DNA of 50,172 nucleotides from Snodgrassella alvi_G. Its GTDB lineage: Bacteria; Pseudomonadota; Gammaproteobacteria; Burkholderiales; Neisseriaceae. The stretch covers positions 1 to 50,172 of the forward strand of contig CAMLCH010000012.1 of assembly GCA_946478525.1 (NCBI GenBank), in the 5' to 3' direction. The position numbers and the translations under genes are program-made. Of the stretch, positions 36,059 through 45,178 are shown piece by piece (within the stretch, counting starts at the first letter, position 1; each line of letters opens with the position of its first letter). A model generated the notes under the pieces. That model ran no database searches. It worked only from the letters and a program-made list of their open reading frames with translations, and was not told the DNA's origin.

Positions 36059-36192
36059 TATCAAAGCATGATTACTCCGTTTGCAATATTTATGTAATCT
36101 TTTTAATGACAAAAAATTTATATATAATTATCGAACGGAAAATTTATTTAATATTTTGAAACTTGTCGCTATCAGAAAGAACAAAACCAATA

Positions 36193-37710
36193 ATGGCTAA
36201 ATCAACATTTAAAAAAGTATTTTTATATACCTTAGGCGCTCTTAGTGGTGCTGTTCTGACAGTCAGCCTGCAAGGCTATGCTAATGAGCAAAAAGAAGAA
36301 GCACTGCCATTGCAATCTTTACATACCATGGCTGAAGTGTATGGACAAATTAAAGCTAACTATGTCGAGAGTAAAACCGATGACAGTATTTTAGAAGGTG
36401 CCATGAAAGGTATGGTTAGCAATCTGGATCCTCATTCGGAATACTTAACTATTAAAGACTTTTCTGACCTCAAAGAAAGTACAACCGGTGAATTTGGGGG
36501 ATTAGGGATGGAAATCAGTTCTGAAGACGGACTGATTAAAATTGTTGCACCAATTGAAGATACCCCGGCAGATCGTGCCGGAATCAAGAGTGGCGATTAC
36601 ATTGTAAAAATTGAAAATGAATCCACTCGCAATATGACTAGTACAGAGGCGGTTAAGAAAATGCGTGGTAAGCCTGGTACCAGCATTACACTAACACTTG
36701 CTCGTAAAGATCATCCACAACCAATAGTCTTACATCTCACTCGCGCTATCATTAAAGTTAAAAGTGTCCGTCACAAACTCATTGAACCAGATTATGGTTA
36801 TGTACGAGTAACTCAATTTCAGGAACACACATTAAATTTGCTTGCCAGTGCACTTAAGGATTTACGTAAACAGAATAAGCAACCGCTTAAGGGAATTGTA
36901 CTTGATTTGCGCGACGACCCTGGCGGTCTGTTAAACAGTGCTGTAGGAGTTTCTTCTGTATTTCTGAAATCAGGTGTTAAAGTGGTAAGCACTAAAAACC
37001 GTGATAAAAAAGAGGGTATGGTTCTAAGAGCAATTCCAAATGATTATCTGATGAAAGGCAGTGATCCTTTGGTCAATATGCCGGAAGAACTTAAAACAAT
37101 TCCGGTTACTATTTTAATTAACTCCGGCACCGCTTCTGCTTCAGAAATTGTTTCCGGCGCATTACAGGATTATAAACGTGCGGTCATTGTGGGCAGCCAA
37201 AGTTTTGGTAAAGGTTCGGTTCAGTCAGTAATTCCTTTATCCAACGGTGGCGCAATGAAATTGACCACCGCTCTTTACTATACTCCTAACGATCGATCAA
37301 TTCAGGCTCAAGGTATTGTGCCGGATGTCGAAGTTAAGGATAAAAATCGACAATTCGAAAGCCGTGAAGCTGATCTTACCGGCCATATCAATAATCCTTT
37401 GGGCGGCAAAGAAGTGAACAGTCAGATTCATGTTAACAAAACCAACACTGCTGATAGCGATAGTAACGTGATTAATCAGGAAAATAAAACTTCTGCTAAA
37501 GATAAAAACGTTACTGGCGTCGATAAAGAAAACAAGAAAAAGGATGATGATGACTGGTTAGCACGGCGCGAACCTAATCCTGCCAAAGATGCACAGCTCA
37601 AAGCTGCGTTAGATCTAGTCAAAGACCCGGCTAAATGGAATCAATCATTGGGACTAGCTGCAATTAAATCAGGCAAAGCGGATAAAAAAGAGCAAAAAAG
37701 TAAAAAATAA
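36193..37710 (+). CDS. ctpA: Carboxyl-terminal processing protease CtpA (S41)
   Basis: About 505 residues from ATG 36193; a TTG at 36163 is in frame but less likely. A signal/anchor helix (VFLYTLGALSGAVLTVSL) exports it. The PDZ domain lies around GGLGMEISSEDGLIKIV through MRGKPGTSITLTL. The S41 catalytic Ser is in NSGTASASEIVSG and the Lys in QSFGKGSVQ. It cleaves envelope proteins near their C-termini. A lysine- and aspartate-rich tail of about 110 residues is longer than in many homologues. Located after gpmI and envC, a cluster common in betaproteobacteria. Confidence 0.95.
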   Translation: MAKSTFKKVFLYTLGALSGAVLTVSLQGYANEQKEEALPLQSLHTMAEVYGQIKANYVESKTDDSILEGAMKGMVSNLDPHSEYLTIKDFSDLKESTTGEFGGLGMEISSEDGLIKIVAPIEDTPADRAGIKSGDYIVKIENESTRNMTSTEAVKKMRGKPGTSITLTLARKDHPQPIVLHLTRAIIKVKSVRHKLIEPDYGYVRVTQFQEHTLNLLASALKDLRKQNKQPLKGIVLDLRDDPGGLLNSAVGVSSVFLKSGVKVVSTKNRDKKEGMVLRAIPNDYLMKGSDPLVNMPEELKTIPVTILINSGTASASEIVSGALQDYKRAVIVGSQSFGKGSVQSVIPLSNGGAMKLTTALYYTPNDRSIQAQGIVPDVEVKDKNRQFESREADLTGHINNPLGGKEVNSQIHVNKTNTADSDSNVINQENKTSAKDKNVTGVDKENKKKDDDDWLARREPNPAKDAQLKAALDLVKDPAKWNQSLGLAAIKSGKADKKEQKSKK

Positions 37711-37726
37711 TTTTAATTTTAATTTT

Positions 37727-37760
37727 AAAAAAAGCAGATAGCAAACTATCTGCTTTTTTT
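37727..37760 (+). terminator. Intrinsic terminator of ctpA
   Basis: AAAAAAAGCAGATAG at 37727-37741 pairs perfectly with CTATCTGCTTTTTTT at 37746-37760 with a CAAA loop. Confidence 0.96.
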
Positions 37761-38262
37761 ATAGTTATATTTCTTTAATTGAATATCTCAGTTTAATACC
37801 TTACCATATTCAAAAAACATAAAATTTTAATTTCAGAAAACTTTTTCTTATTATCGCTATTCGAACTTTAGGTTTGGCAGGGGTTAAATATCAATTAAAC
37901 TATATTCAATTACTTTTAAATTAATACCTGTAGTTAATTTTTATTGATATACATTTAATATTTGGTATTCTGTTACCTAAAACCACAAAAGATTGAATGT
38001 CAATTTACTCATTACATCTAAAAAACGTGATTATCAAACTTATTAAAGTTATCTATTTTTAGATAAATTTCAACATTCTATAGCTTCAACATGATTTTAA
38101 GAAAAGCTATTTACTAATTATTTTTCGTTACTAAAAAATGCGGATGAAAATAATCATATGAAAGTAGATTTCATTATTAAATAATCACAATATTAAACAA
38201 TAATATAATTTTATATTCACAAAACCAGATTGGTATTGATTCACATAAATTTTATTAATCAA
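37761..38262. other. AT-rich spacer between two convergent genes
   Basis: About 500 bp between the ctpA and ppsA terminators. No ORF with a ribosome binding site, repeat or RNA gene was seen. Confidence 0.4.
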
Positions 38263-38292
38263 AAAAAGCTGCTACCTAAAGTAGCAGCTTTT
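38263..38292 (-). terminator. Intrinsic terminator of ppsA
   Basis: AAAAGCTGCTAC at 38264-38275 pairs with GTAGCAGCTTTT at 38281-38292 around CTAAA. The extra A residues on the left give a U tract on the minus strand. Confidence 0.95.
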
Positions 38293-38304
38293 ATATTAAG
38301 CAAG

Positions 38305-40692
38305 TTATTTATTAAGCTCATTAGCTAAATATAACCACGTTTCAATCACCGTATCTGGATTTAAAGAGATAGTTTCAATTCCCTCTTCAATTAACCATTT
38401 GGCAAAATCGGCATGATCAGATGGACCTTGACCACAAATTCCGATGTATTTATCCAGTTTACGACATGCTTTAATAGCCAGACTGAACATAACTTTAACG
38501 GCTGGATCACGCTCATCAAATGTACTAGCAATCGGACCACCACTGTCTCGATCCACACCTAAAGTAAGTTGAGTCATATCATTAGAACCGATTGAGAAGC
38601 CGTCGAAATATTTCAGAAATTGCTCTGCCAAAACAGCATTGGTTGGCAGTTCGCACATCATAATCAACCGTAGTCCGTTTTTACCACGCTCCAAACTATT
38701 TTCTTTAAGTGCACGAATAACAGCTTCAGCTTCTTTTAAAGTACGCACAAAAGGAATCATAATTTCAACATTGGTTAGACCCATTTCATCACGTACATAT
38801 TTCAGAGCCTGGCACTCTAAAGCAAAACAATCTTTGAACTCTTTAGAGACGTAGCGCGCTGCACCTCGGAAGCCTAACATTGGGTTTTCTTCATGTGGCT
38901 CATATTTATTTCCACCCAAAAGATTGGCATATTCGTTTGATTTAAAATCAGACATACGCACAATAACTTTTTTTGGATAAACAGATGCAGCCAATGTAGC
39001 AACACCTTCGGCAATTTTATCAACATAGAAACTTACCGGTGAAGCATAACCAGCTATTCGATCGGTAATTTCAGCTTTCATCTCTTCATCCTGCTGATCA
39101 AACTCAAGTAATGCTCGCGGATGAATACCAATTTGCCGATTAATAATGAATTCCATACGCGCCAGACCAATTCCATAGCCCGGCAAATTAGTGAAACTGA
39201 AAGCCAATTCCGGATTGCCAACATTCATCATAATTTTTGCAGGGGCTTCTGGCATGTTGTCCAGCGGAATCTCAGTAACCTCAACATTCAGCAGTCCATC
39301 ATAAACATAACCAGTATCTCCTTCTGCGCATGATACAGTTACATCATGTTCATCTTGCAGTATTGAAGTTGCATTACCTGTACCCACCACCGCAGGTATA
39401 CCTAATTCACGTGCAATAATTGCAGCATGACAAGTCCGTCCGCCACGATTAGTGATGATGGCTGAAGCACGTTTCATTACAGGTTCCCAATCGGGGTCAG
39501 TCATATCAGTTACCAGCACATCGCCTGGTAGAACCTTGTGCATTTCATCAACAGTTTTAACCAGTCTGATTTTGCCCTGACCTACTTTTTGACCAATTGC
39601 ACGACCTTCAACCAGCACCTTTGATTTTTCATTTATTTTATAGCGGCGTAGTACGCGACTGGCTTTTTCCTGAGATTTAACAGTTTCTGGACGAGCTTGT
39701 AATATATACAGCTTGCCATCTACACCGTCGCGACCCCATTCAATATCCATCGGCCGACCATAATGTTCTTCAATAATTAAAGCATATCCGGCCAGCTCAG
39801 TGACTTCTGCTTCACTGATTGAAAACTTCTTACGTTCAGCAACATCAACATCAACTGTTTGTACTGACTTACCAGCCTGAGCAGCATCAGTAAATACCAT
39901 TTTAATAAGCTTGGAGCCCATGGTTTTACGTAGAATTGCTGGTCTACCTGCACGCAAAGTTGGTTTATGTACGTAAAATTCATCAGGGTTAACCGCGCCC
40001 TGTACAACGGTCTCCCCTAGACCATAAGAAGAAGTAATGAATACCACCTGATCAAAACCAGATTCAGTATCCATTGTAAACATTACTCCTGAAGCCCCCT
40101 CATCAGAGCGCACCATACGTTGTACACCTACTGATAACGCTACCGCTTCATGGGTAAAATTTTTATGAACTCGATAAGAAATAGCCCGATCATTGTACAA
40201 AGAAGCAAATACATGATGCATAGCCTCTTTAACATTTTCTAAGCCACAAATATTAAGGAATGTTTCCTGCTGCCCAGCAAAAGAAGCATCTGGTAAATCT
40301 TCAGCAGTAGCCGAAGAACGTACGGCAACAGAAATTTGGTCTGTTCCGGCATCAGCAATCATTTTTTCCCATGCAGCTTGTATGTCTGCTTCCAACTCTG
40401 GTGGAAATGGCGTTTCCATAATCCATTGGCGAATTTGCTTACCCACCCGAGCCAATTCAGCTACATTGTCAACATCCAGCGCATTAAGTTCATTATTAAT
40501 CCGTTCGTTCAGACCCTCATAAGCAAGAAATTTGCGATAGGCTTCAGCGGTAGTGGCAAAACCTCCCGGTACGCGCACCCCTTTCTCAGATAACTGCGAA
40601 ATCATTTCGCCTAGAGAAGCATTTTTACCACCAACGCTTTCAACGTCAGTCATGCGTAAATTTTCAAACCAGATTACATTTTTGCCGTTCAT
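38305..40692 (-). CDS. ppsA: Phosphoenolpyruvate synthase
   Basis: A PEP synthase of about 795 residues, converting pyruvate and ATP to PEP, AMP and phosphate for gluconeogenesis. I use ATG 40692 (MNGKNVIWFENL), because neisserial homologues start at this point and the catalytic His of GGRTCHAAIIAREL then falls at about 422, as in E. coli. In-frame ATG 40701 and TTG 40731 also exist. The N-terminal ATP-grasp domain has VGGKNASLGEM and VAVRSSATAEDLPDASFAGQ. The C-terminal barrel has GFRGAARYV and the Cys in GICGQGPSDH. Divergent from its regulator ppsR. Confidence 0.97.
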   Translation of the reverse strand: MNGKNVIWFENLRMTDVESVGGKNASLGEMISQLSEKGVRVPGGFATTAEAYRKFLAYEGLNERINNELNALDVDNVAELARVGKQIRQWIMETPFPPELEADIQAAWEKMIADAGTDQISVAVRSSATAEDLPDASFAGQQETFLNICGLENVKEAMHHVFASLYNDRAISYRVHKNFTHEAVALSVGVQRMVRSDEGASGVMFTMDTESGFDQVVFITSSYGLGETVVQGAVNPDEFYVHKPTLRAGRPAILRKTMGSKLIKMVFTDAAQAGKSVQTVDVDVAERKKFSISEAEVTELAGYALIIEEHYGRPMDIEWGRDGVDGKLYILQARPETVKSQEKASRVLRRYKINEKSKVLVEGRAIGQKVGQGKIRLVKTVDEMHKVLPGDVLVTDMTDPDWEPVMKRASAIITNRGGRTCHAAIIARELGIPAVVGTGNATSILQDEHDVTVSCAEGDTGYVYDGLLNVEVTEIPLDNMPEAPAKIMMNVGNPELAFSFTNLPGYGIGLARMEFIINRQIGIHPRALLEFDQQDEEMKAEITDRIAGYASPVSFYVDKIAEGVATLAASVYPKKVIVRMSDFKSNEYANLLGGNKYEPHEENPMLGFRGAARYVSKEFKDCFALECQALKYVRDEMGLTNVEIMIPFVRTLKEAEAVIRALKENSLERGKNGLRLIMMCELPTNAVLAEQFLKYFDGFSIGSNDMTQLTLGVDRDSGGPIASTFDERDPAVKVMFSLAIKACRKLDKYIGICGQGPSDHADFAKWLIEEGIETISLNPDTVIETWLYLANELNK

Positions 40693-40745
40693 TTTGGGCA
40701 TCCAGTGCTTTGAGATAGCAGTTGAAGACAACCTATTTTAACGAC

Positions 40746-40805
40746 TCAAATACGGAATGTCATGCCTTTTTGCCCCGTAATAGCCGTCTCATAGCGGATA
40801 TTCAT
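40746..40805 (-). CDS. Possible 19-codon leader peptide upstream of ppsA
   Basis: ATG at 40805 is preceded on the minus strand by AAAGAGGATTAACA, the clearest ribosome binding site in this intergenic region. The frame encodes MNIRYETAITGQKGMTFRI and stops at 40746, about 53 nt before the ppsA ATG and in a different frame. It may be a regulatory upstream ORF. Translation is not proven. Confidence 0.35.
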   Translation of the reverse strand: MNIRYETAITGQKGMTFRI

Positions 40806-41099
40806 TGTTAATCCTCTTTAATGATTAATTAAATTTAATTAAAGATTAGGTGAAAATTATGACAAAAATGCATTATTCAACTTATTATTCTAAAAAAATA
40901 GTAAATTAACAAATTTTTTGCTTTAAAATAGTTATTTTATATAAATTTATTGTTAATTTTTTATAAAAGATATATCGTTTTTTTTTACAACAAATAAAAA
41001 AATATCGGCAGAGTTCAATCAAAATTTTCACTTATAAATTCAAACTTCAATTACAATTCTCTCTTTATTTCGCATTTACTTTAACTATTATTAAAGCTC
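40806..41099. other. Divergent promoter region of ppsA and ppsR
   Basis: About 290 bp of very AT-rich sequence with homopolymer runs. It must hold both promoters. No clear operator or hairpin was recognised. Confidence 0.4.
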
Positions 41100-41921
41100 A
41101 TGAAACCAATTCGCCAAGTTTTTTTCGTATCCGACCGTACCGGGATAACAGCCGAAAGTATGGGATTAGCTCTATTAAATCAGTTTGATAATATCGACTT
41201 TAAAAGAGCTACTTATCCATTTGTCGATACCAAAACCAAAGCAGAAGAAGTTGTTGCTTTAATTAATCGATCCGCACAACAAAGTGACGTACGCCCACTG
41301 GTTTTTTCCAGTATTGTCGATGAAAATATTCGCGAACAAATTAAAACCAGTGCTGGTTTACATATGAGTTTTTATGACGCTTTTATAGGCGAATTAGAAG
41401 AAGAACTGGGCACAAAAGCTAACCATTCTATCGGTCGCACTCATGGTATGTATGATACGGAAAAATATGATAAAAGAATGGATGCCATTAATTTTGCACT
41501 CAATAACGATGATGGGATTACAGATCGTGAACTTCAACATGCGGATGTGATATTAATGGGTGTTTCACGCAGTGGAAAAACGCCGACTTGCTTATATCTG
41601 GCTCTCCAATATGGTATTCGCGCTGCTAATTACCCCCTTATTCCTGAGGATTTGGAAAGTAGTGAACTACCCCGTATGGTTAAACCATTTCGGCAAAAAC
41701 TTTACGGACTGACCATCGATGCCGATCGATTACACCATATTCGTTCAGAACGACGTCCTGATTCCCGCTATGCAAGCAAAGATAACTGCCGACATGAAAT
41801 CTTAACTGCTGAAGATATGTACCGTCGTTTTAATATTCCGTATACGAATACTACTCATAAATCAATTGAGGAATTAGCAGCCAGCATAATTTTAGCGGCC
41901 AGATTACAACGCCGGATTTAA
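41100..41921 (+). CDS. ppsR: PEP synthase regulatory protein (kinase/pyrophosphorylase)
   Basis: A 273-residue DUF299 protein that switches PEP synthase off by ADP-dependent threonine phosphorylation and on by phosphate-dependent dephosphorylation. The N-terminal FVSDRTGITAESMG and P-loop GVSRSGKTPTC (about 152-162), plus ANYPLIPEDL, match the family. The divergent position to its target ppsA supports the assignment. Confidence 0.97.
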   Translation: MKPIRQVFFVSDRTGITAESMGLALLNQFDNIDFKRATYPFVDTKTKAEEVVALINRSAQQSDVRPLVFSSIVDENIREQIKTSAGLHMSFYDAFIGELEEELGTKANHSIGRTHGMYDTEKYDKRMDAINFALNNDDGITDRELQHADVILMGVSRSGKTPTCLYLALQYGIRAANYPLIPEDLESSELPRMVKPFRQKLYGLTIDADRLHHIRSERRPDSRYASKDNCRHEILTAEDMYRRFNIPYTNTTHKSIEELAASIILAARLQRRI

Positions 41922-42034
41922 ATGTAATTAAATAATTGTCTTTGTATATATTTTATTAATGTTGAGGTAAATATTTTATTTTCTCCTCTAGATGATTTAA
42001 ACTTTGACTATTATTAGAACTAAATCTTTTTATG

Positions 42035-42058
42035 AAAAAAGGACGCCTTAGCGTCCTT
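42035..42058 (-). terminator. Intrinsic terminator of dcd
   Basis: AAGGACGC at 42039-42046 pairs with GCGTCCTT at 42051-42058 with a CTTA loop. On the minus strand it is followed by six U residues in total with the stem end. It lies just past the dcd stop. Confidence 0.92.
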
Positions 42059-42075
42059 CAGTGATTTTAACTAAT

Positions 42076-42642
42076 TTAAGCTTTTGGTAAAGTCACTCCG
42101 GTTTGCCCCATGTATTTGCCTGACCTGTCTTTATATGAAGTAGCGCACTCTTCGTCGCTTTCAAAAAATAAGACCTGTGCAACACCTTCATTAGCATAAA
42201 TTTTAGCCGGCAAAGGTGTCGTATTAGAAAACTCCAGCGTCACGTAGCCTTCCCATTCCGGCTCAAACGGCGTGACATTCACGATAATACCACACCGAGC
42301 ATAAGTCGATTTTCCCAAGCATACCGTTAATACATTGCGTGGGATGCGAAAATATTCAACGGTACGTGCCAAAGCAAACGAGTTGGGCGGGATAATGCAG
42401 AAATCGTCTTCAACGGTAACAAAATTGCGTGTATCAAAATTCTTAGGATCAACAATGGTGCTATTGATATTTGTAAAAATTTTGAATTCACGGGCACAGC
42501 GAATGTCATATCCATAACTGGAAGTACCATAAGATATAATTTTTTCACCGTTTAACTGCTTTATCTGATCAGGTTCGAACGGTTCAATCATGCCGTGTTG
42601 CTCGCTCATGCGGCGTATCCATTTGTCCGACTTAATACTCAT
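42076..42642 (-). CDS. dcd: dCTP deaminase
   Basis: A 188-residue trimeric dUTPase-fold enzyme that deaminates dCTP to dUTP for thymidylate synthesis. ATG 42642 gives MSIKSDKWIRRM and the standard family length; a GTG directly upstream is in frame but not needed. The conserved SYGTSSYGYDIRC, PNSFALARTVEYFRIP, LGKSTYARCGIIVNVTPFEPEWEG and GKYMGQTGVTLP segments are intact. AAAGG precedes the start. It follows rdgC in the same direction. Confidence 0.97.
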   Translation of the reverse strand: MSIKSDKWIRRMSEQHGMIEPFEPDQIKQLNGEKIISYGTSSYGYDIRCAREFKIFTNINSTIVDPKNFDTRNFVTVEDDFCIIPPNSFALARTVEYFRIPRNVLTVCLGKSTYARCGIIVNVTPFEPEWEGYVTLEFSNTTPLPAKIYANEGVAQVLFFESDEECATSYKDRSGKYMGQTGVTLPKA

Positions 42643-42715
42643 CACATTACCTTTAATAAATTTAGCGCATTATACCGTAGCCGATACCATGCGCCAATTT
42701 AACCTTTTTGTTGTA

Positions 42716-43618
42716 TTATTCCGGGAGCCAACCACCCAAATGATGAACGAGCTCTGACAATAATTCACCTAATGCCTCAGCCATCAATATCTGTGATGCC
42801 AAAGTAATACTTTGCATATCATCCCCCTGTCCTGCGGCCTCTTCCTGTATGACATCCAAAAACTGAATACGTTTTAGCGTAAAATCCTGAGTAAGAACAA
42901 AGCGTACTCGATCTTGCCAGCATAAACCAAGCTGTGTGACAATTTTGCCGTTTTTAACCAGATTAATAACTTCTTCAGCAGTTAAATCCTGATGGCTGAT
43001 TCGGACTACCGGAGCTGCATCACCTAAGCCCTTAAGTTCACAATCACTGTCTAACTCAAAATGTCCTGCTGCACTACCCTGTAATAACCATTCTGTCATC
43101 AGGCTGCCAGGCGACTGCTGAGTTCGAGGTAATTTGGCTTCAAGTCCACCTAAAGCATCACGCAATTTAGTTAACAACATTTCGGCACGATTACTGTTGG
43201 CCTGATTGATTAACAAAAACCCATACTGACTATCTAAAATAGCTTCAGTTTTACTGCTTTTGGTAAAAGCACGTGGCAATAGGTCATCAGTAATATTTTC
43301 TTTTAATTCAATTTTTTCTTTACGGCCAACATTACGTCCTTCAATTTCTCTGATTTCATTTATTTTTTCATCCAAAATATCACGTACCACTGCAGCTGGT
43401 AGTACTTTTTCTTCTTTTTTCAATGCAATTCGCCAGGTATTTTGTGCCGGAAATACCATTTCCGGGCTAAACGACACTGGGCTACTGAATCCTACACTAT
43501 CCCAATCCAACCCTATGCATGGCTTAAAAGCAGCTTCCTGCAATTTATTAGCAAGCATTTCTAAATCTGGTAATTTATCTTTATTGAGCGGGTAAATAGT
43601 TAATTGTTTAAACCACAT
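42716..43618 (-). CDS. rdgC: Recombination-associated protein RdgC
   Basis: A 300-residue ring-shaped DNA-binding protein found in beta- and gammaproteobacteria. It begins MWFKQLTIYPLN and has GLDWDSVGFSSPV, FPAQNTWRIALKKEEKVLPAAVV, GRNVGRKEKIELKE and the C-terminal LGLCWQDRVRFVLTQDFTLKRIQFLD in family order. RdgC limits RecA action and in Neisseria affects pilin antigenic variation. Transcribed with dcd. Confidence 0.97.
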   Translation of the reverse strand: MWFKQLTIYPLNKDKLPDLEMLANKLQEAAFKPCIGLDWDSVGFSSPVSFSPEMVFPAQNTWRIALKKEEKVLPAAVVRDILDEKINEIREIEGRNVGRKEKIELKENITDDLLPRAFTKSSKTEAILDSQYGFLLINQANSNRAEMLLTKLRDALGGLEAKLPRTQQSPGSLMTEWLLQGSAAGHFELDSDCELKGLGDAAPVVRISHQDLTAEEVINLVKNGKIVTQLGLCWQDRVRFVLTQDFTLKRIQFLDVIQEEAAGQGDDMQSITLASQILMAEALGELLSELVHHLGGWLPE

Positions 43619-44090
43619 GCTTTAAAACTTTCACAACAATCTGAGAAAGACAGAATTATACGGCAGCTACGTGATCATCGCCCTATCTTCACAGAAAAAT
43701 AATAAAACTGATGTGCGTTTTGATTTAATACATTTTAAATGCAAATCATTATATATAAATACATAAGTGGTAACGATGACTTTGAAACCATTTTATAAAA
43801 AAGTACAGTTGTCTAAATCTTTCGAATAAAGGTATTAGATTTTCATATCTTTAAAAAATGGAACAAGTAAGTAAAAGAACGAAAGAATGGTTAGATATGT
43901 ATAACTAAAAAACTGTATGAAGCTTTTTATAATGTGACATCTATAGAATATAAATTCATGAAACATTACCATGTTTTTCTTCTAGGCTTGTGTATTAATG
44001 ATGGGAATTTACAGCATTACTAGTTCTAGATAATAAAATTGAAAAAAATAATTTGCTTTTACCTATCTATGATTCGCATTAGAGATGCTC
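43619..44090. other. Accessory-looking spacer with broken ORFs
   Basis: About 470 bp past rdgC without an intact gene. Short open stretches occur on the plus strand, including 43773-43829 (MTLKPFYKKVQLSKSFE) and the candidate remnant at 43858-44023 listed separately. No insertion-sequence ends or repeats were recognised. Confidence 0.35.
43858..44023 (+). pseudogene. Possible frameshifted ORF remnant
   Basis: ATG 43858 opens 16 codons (MEQVSKRTKEWLDMYN) and stops at 43908. In the next frame an open stretch runs on through ITKKLYEAFYNVTSIEYKF and MKHYHVFLLGLCINDGNLQHY to a stop at 44021-44023. Joined by one frameshift near 43900 they would give about 54 residues of protein-like sequence. There is no ribosome binding site. 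The family is not recognised. Confidence 0.25.
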
Positions 44091-44567
44091 TTAAAAAGAT
44101 TTAATAAAAACTTTTAAAATGGATAATCTAACTTTATCTTCTACAGTGAGTTTTTGACCAGCAGATCCATACATGCCTAAACAAGTTTTATTTTTATAGC
44201 TGAAAAGTACATCACTAAGATTAGAGTCTTTTGGGGCTGGAATAAGATAAATAGGACATTCATTATAAGTATCTATTTTTTTCATTTTACCAAATTCTTG
44301 CTCTCGACCAGCTTGTAGCACGTCTGGACATTGTTTAAAATTATTTGCTGACGAAGCTTGAAGGCCAAGGGTAACAGGAAAAGGACTTTTGGATGCATCG
44401 AAAGTCATTTGAAAAGGCTTTTCTTTATAGTTATCGATAAATAATCCATATTTCTTTATCTCATTTTTAATATTATTTTTCAATAATTTGTTATCAGCAA
44501 ATACTCCTTGACCATTAAATAATATGATACTACATAGGATTATTTTAATAAGCTTGTTGATATTCAT
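44091..44567 (-). CDS. Small secreted protein of unknown function
   Basis: A 158-residue protein with a signal peptide (MNINKLIKIILCSIILF, cleavage near VFA before DNKLL) and a strong AAGGAG binding site about 6 nt before the ATG. The mature part is lysine-rich with three cysteines (FKQCPDV, YNECPIYLIPAP and NKTCLGMYGSAG). No family is recognised. It lies in an accessory-looking stretch between rdgC and eptA. Its high AT content and lysine/asparagine bias suggest a recent or fast-evolving gene. A role as an exported immunity or accessory protein is possible but unsupported. Confidence 0.7.
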   Translation of the reverse strand: MNINKLIKIILCSIILFNGQGVFADNKLLKNNIKNEIKKYGLFIDNYKEKPFQMTFDASKSPFPVTLGLQASSANNFKQCPDVLQAGREQEFGKMKKIDTYNECPIYLIPAPKDSNLSDVLFSYKNKTCLGMYGSAGQKLTVEDKVRLSILKVFIKSF

Positions 44568-44711
44568 TTTAACTCCTTAATGTCTTATCTAACGGAATCA
44601 CCAATACTATTATTTATTGCACAAGCCGTGTTTTCTTTTCTGCATTAGCTACTGTAAAATGATCTAGCTATCATAAAGTATATCATTATTTTTATTAGGT
44701 ACTTTATCTTT

Positions 44712-44891
44712 TCAATTTTGATCTAGATCCTTTAACCAGACTTTTAACGTATAGTCAAAAAAAAGATTTATAATCTGCCAAAAATTTTGTATTGATGGGA
44801 TTTTTTCAAAAAAATATAGCGTTATTGGCTTGTCCTTTATCGAATCAAATATAAAATGATTACTGTTACTAAAACATAACGATTCTTTCAT
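44712..44891 (-). CDS. Small ORF, possible second half of a frameshifted gene
   Basis: 59 codons from ATG 44891, overlapping the stop of the preceding 49-codon ORF as TAATG. The sequence includes SLCFSNSNHFIFDSIKDKP and ends with FFDYTLKVWLKDLDQN. It is soluble with an aromatic-rich middle. It has no good ribosome binding site of its own. It could be a coupled small gene or the C-terminal part of a roughly 110-residue protein disrupted by a frameshift. Family unknown. Confidence 0.35.
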   Translation of the reverse strand: MKESLCFSNSNHFIFDSIKDKPITLYFFEKIPSIQNFWQIINLFFDYTLKVWLKDLDQN

Positions 44892-45040
44892 TACCAAACT
44901 CTATCTAGAATATCGGCAAATTGCTCTACTAATGCGTTGCATGGCAGTATGTACCAATATGTTATCGAAATATGACATGAACTAAAGAGGACATGACTAG
45001 GAAATTTATTAAAAACAGTATATTCATAATCATTTACCAT
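44891..45040 (-). CDS. Small ORF, possible first half of a frameshifted gene
   Basis: 49 codons from ATG 45040 to TAA at 44891: it starts MVNDYEYTVFNKFPSHVLF and ends NALVEQFADILDRVW. The C-terminal helix looks like genuine protein. The reading frame shifts by one at the join with the next ORF (44712-44891). No strong ribosome binding site is visible. See the finding on this pair. Confidence 0.3.
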   Translation of the reverse strand: MVNDYEYTVFNKFPSHVLFSSCHISITYWYILPCNALVEQFADILDRVW

Positions 45041-45178
45041 TATCATTTAAAATTTGTTTGCCTAGTAATACCTTCGCTAGTTCATACTAAAGAAAAATTT
45101 TTATAAATACTATTTGTATAAATTGATAGTAATGATTTCAATGATTAATACCAATTTGTCATTAATCTATATTGCTAG

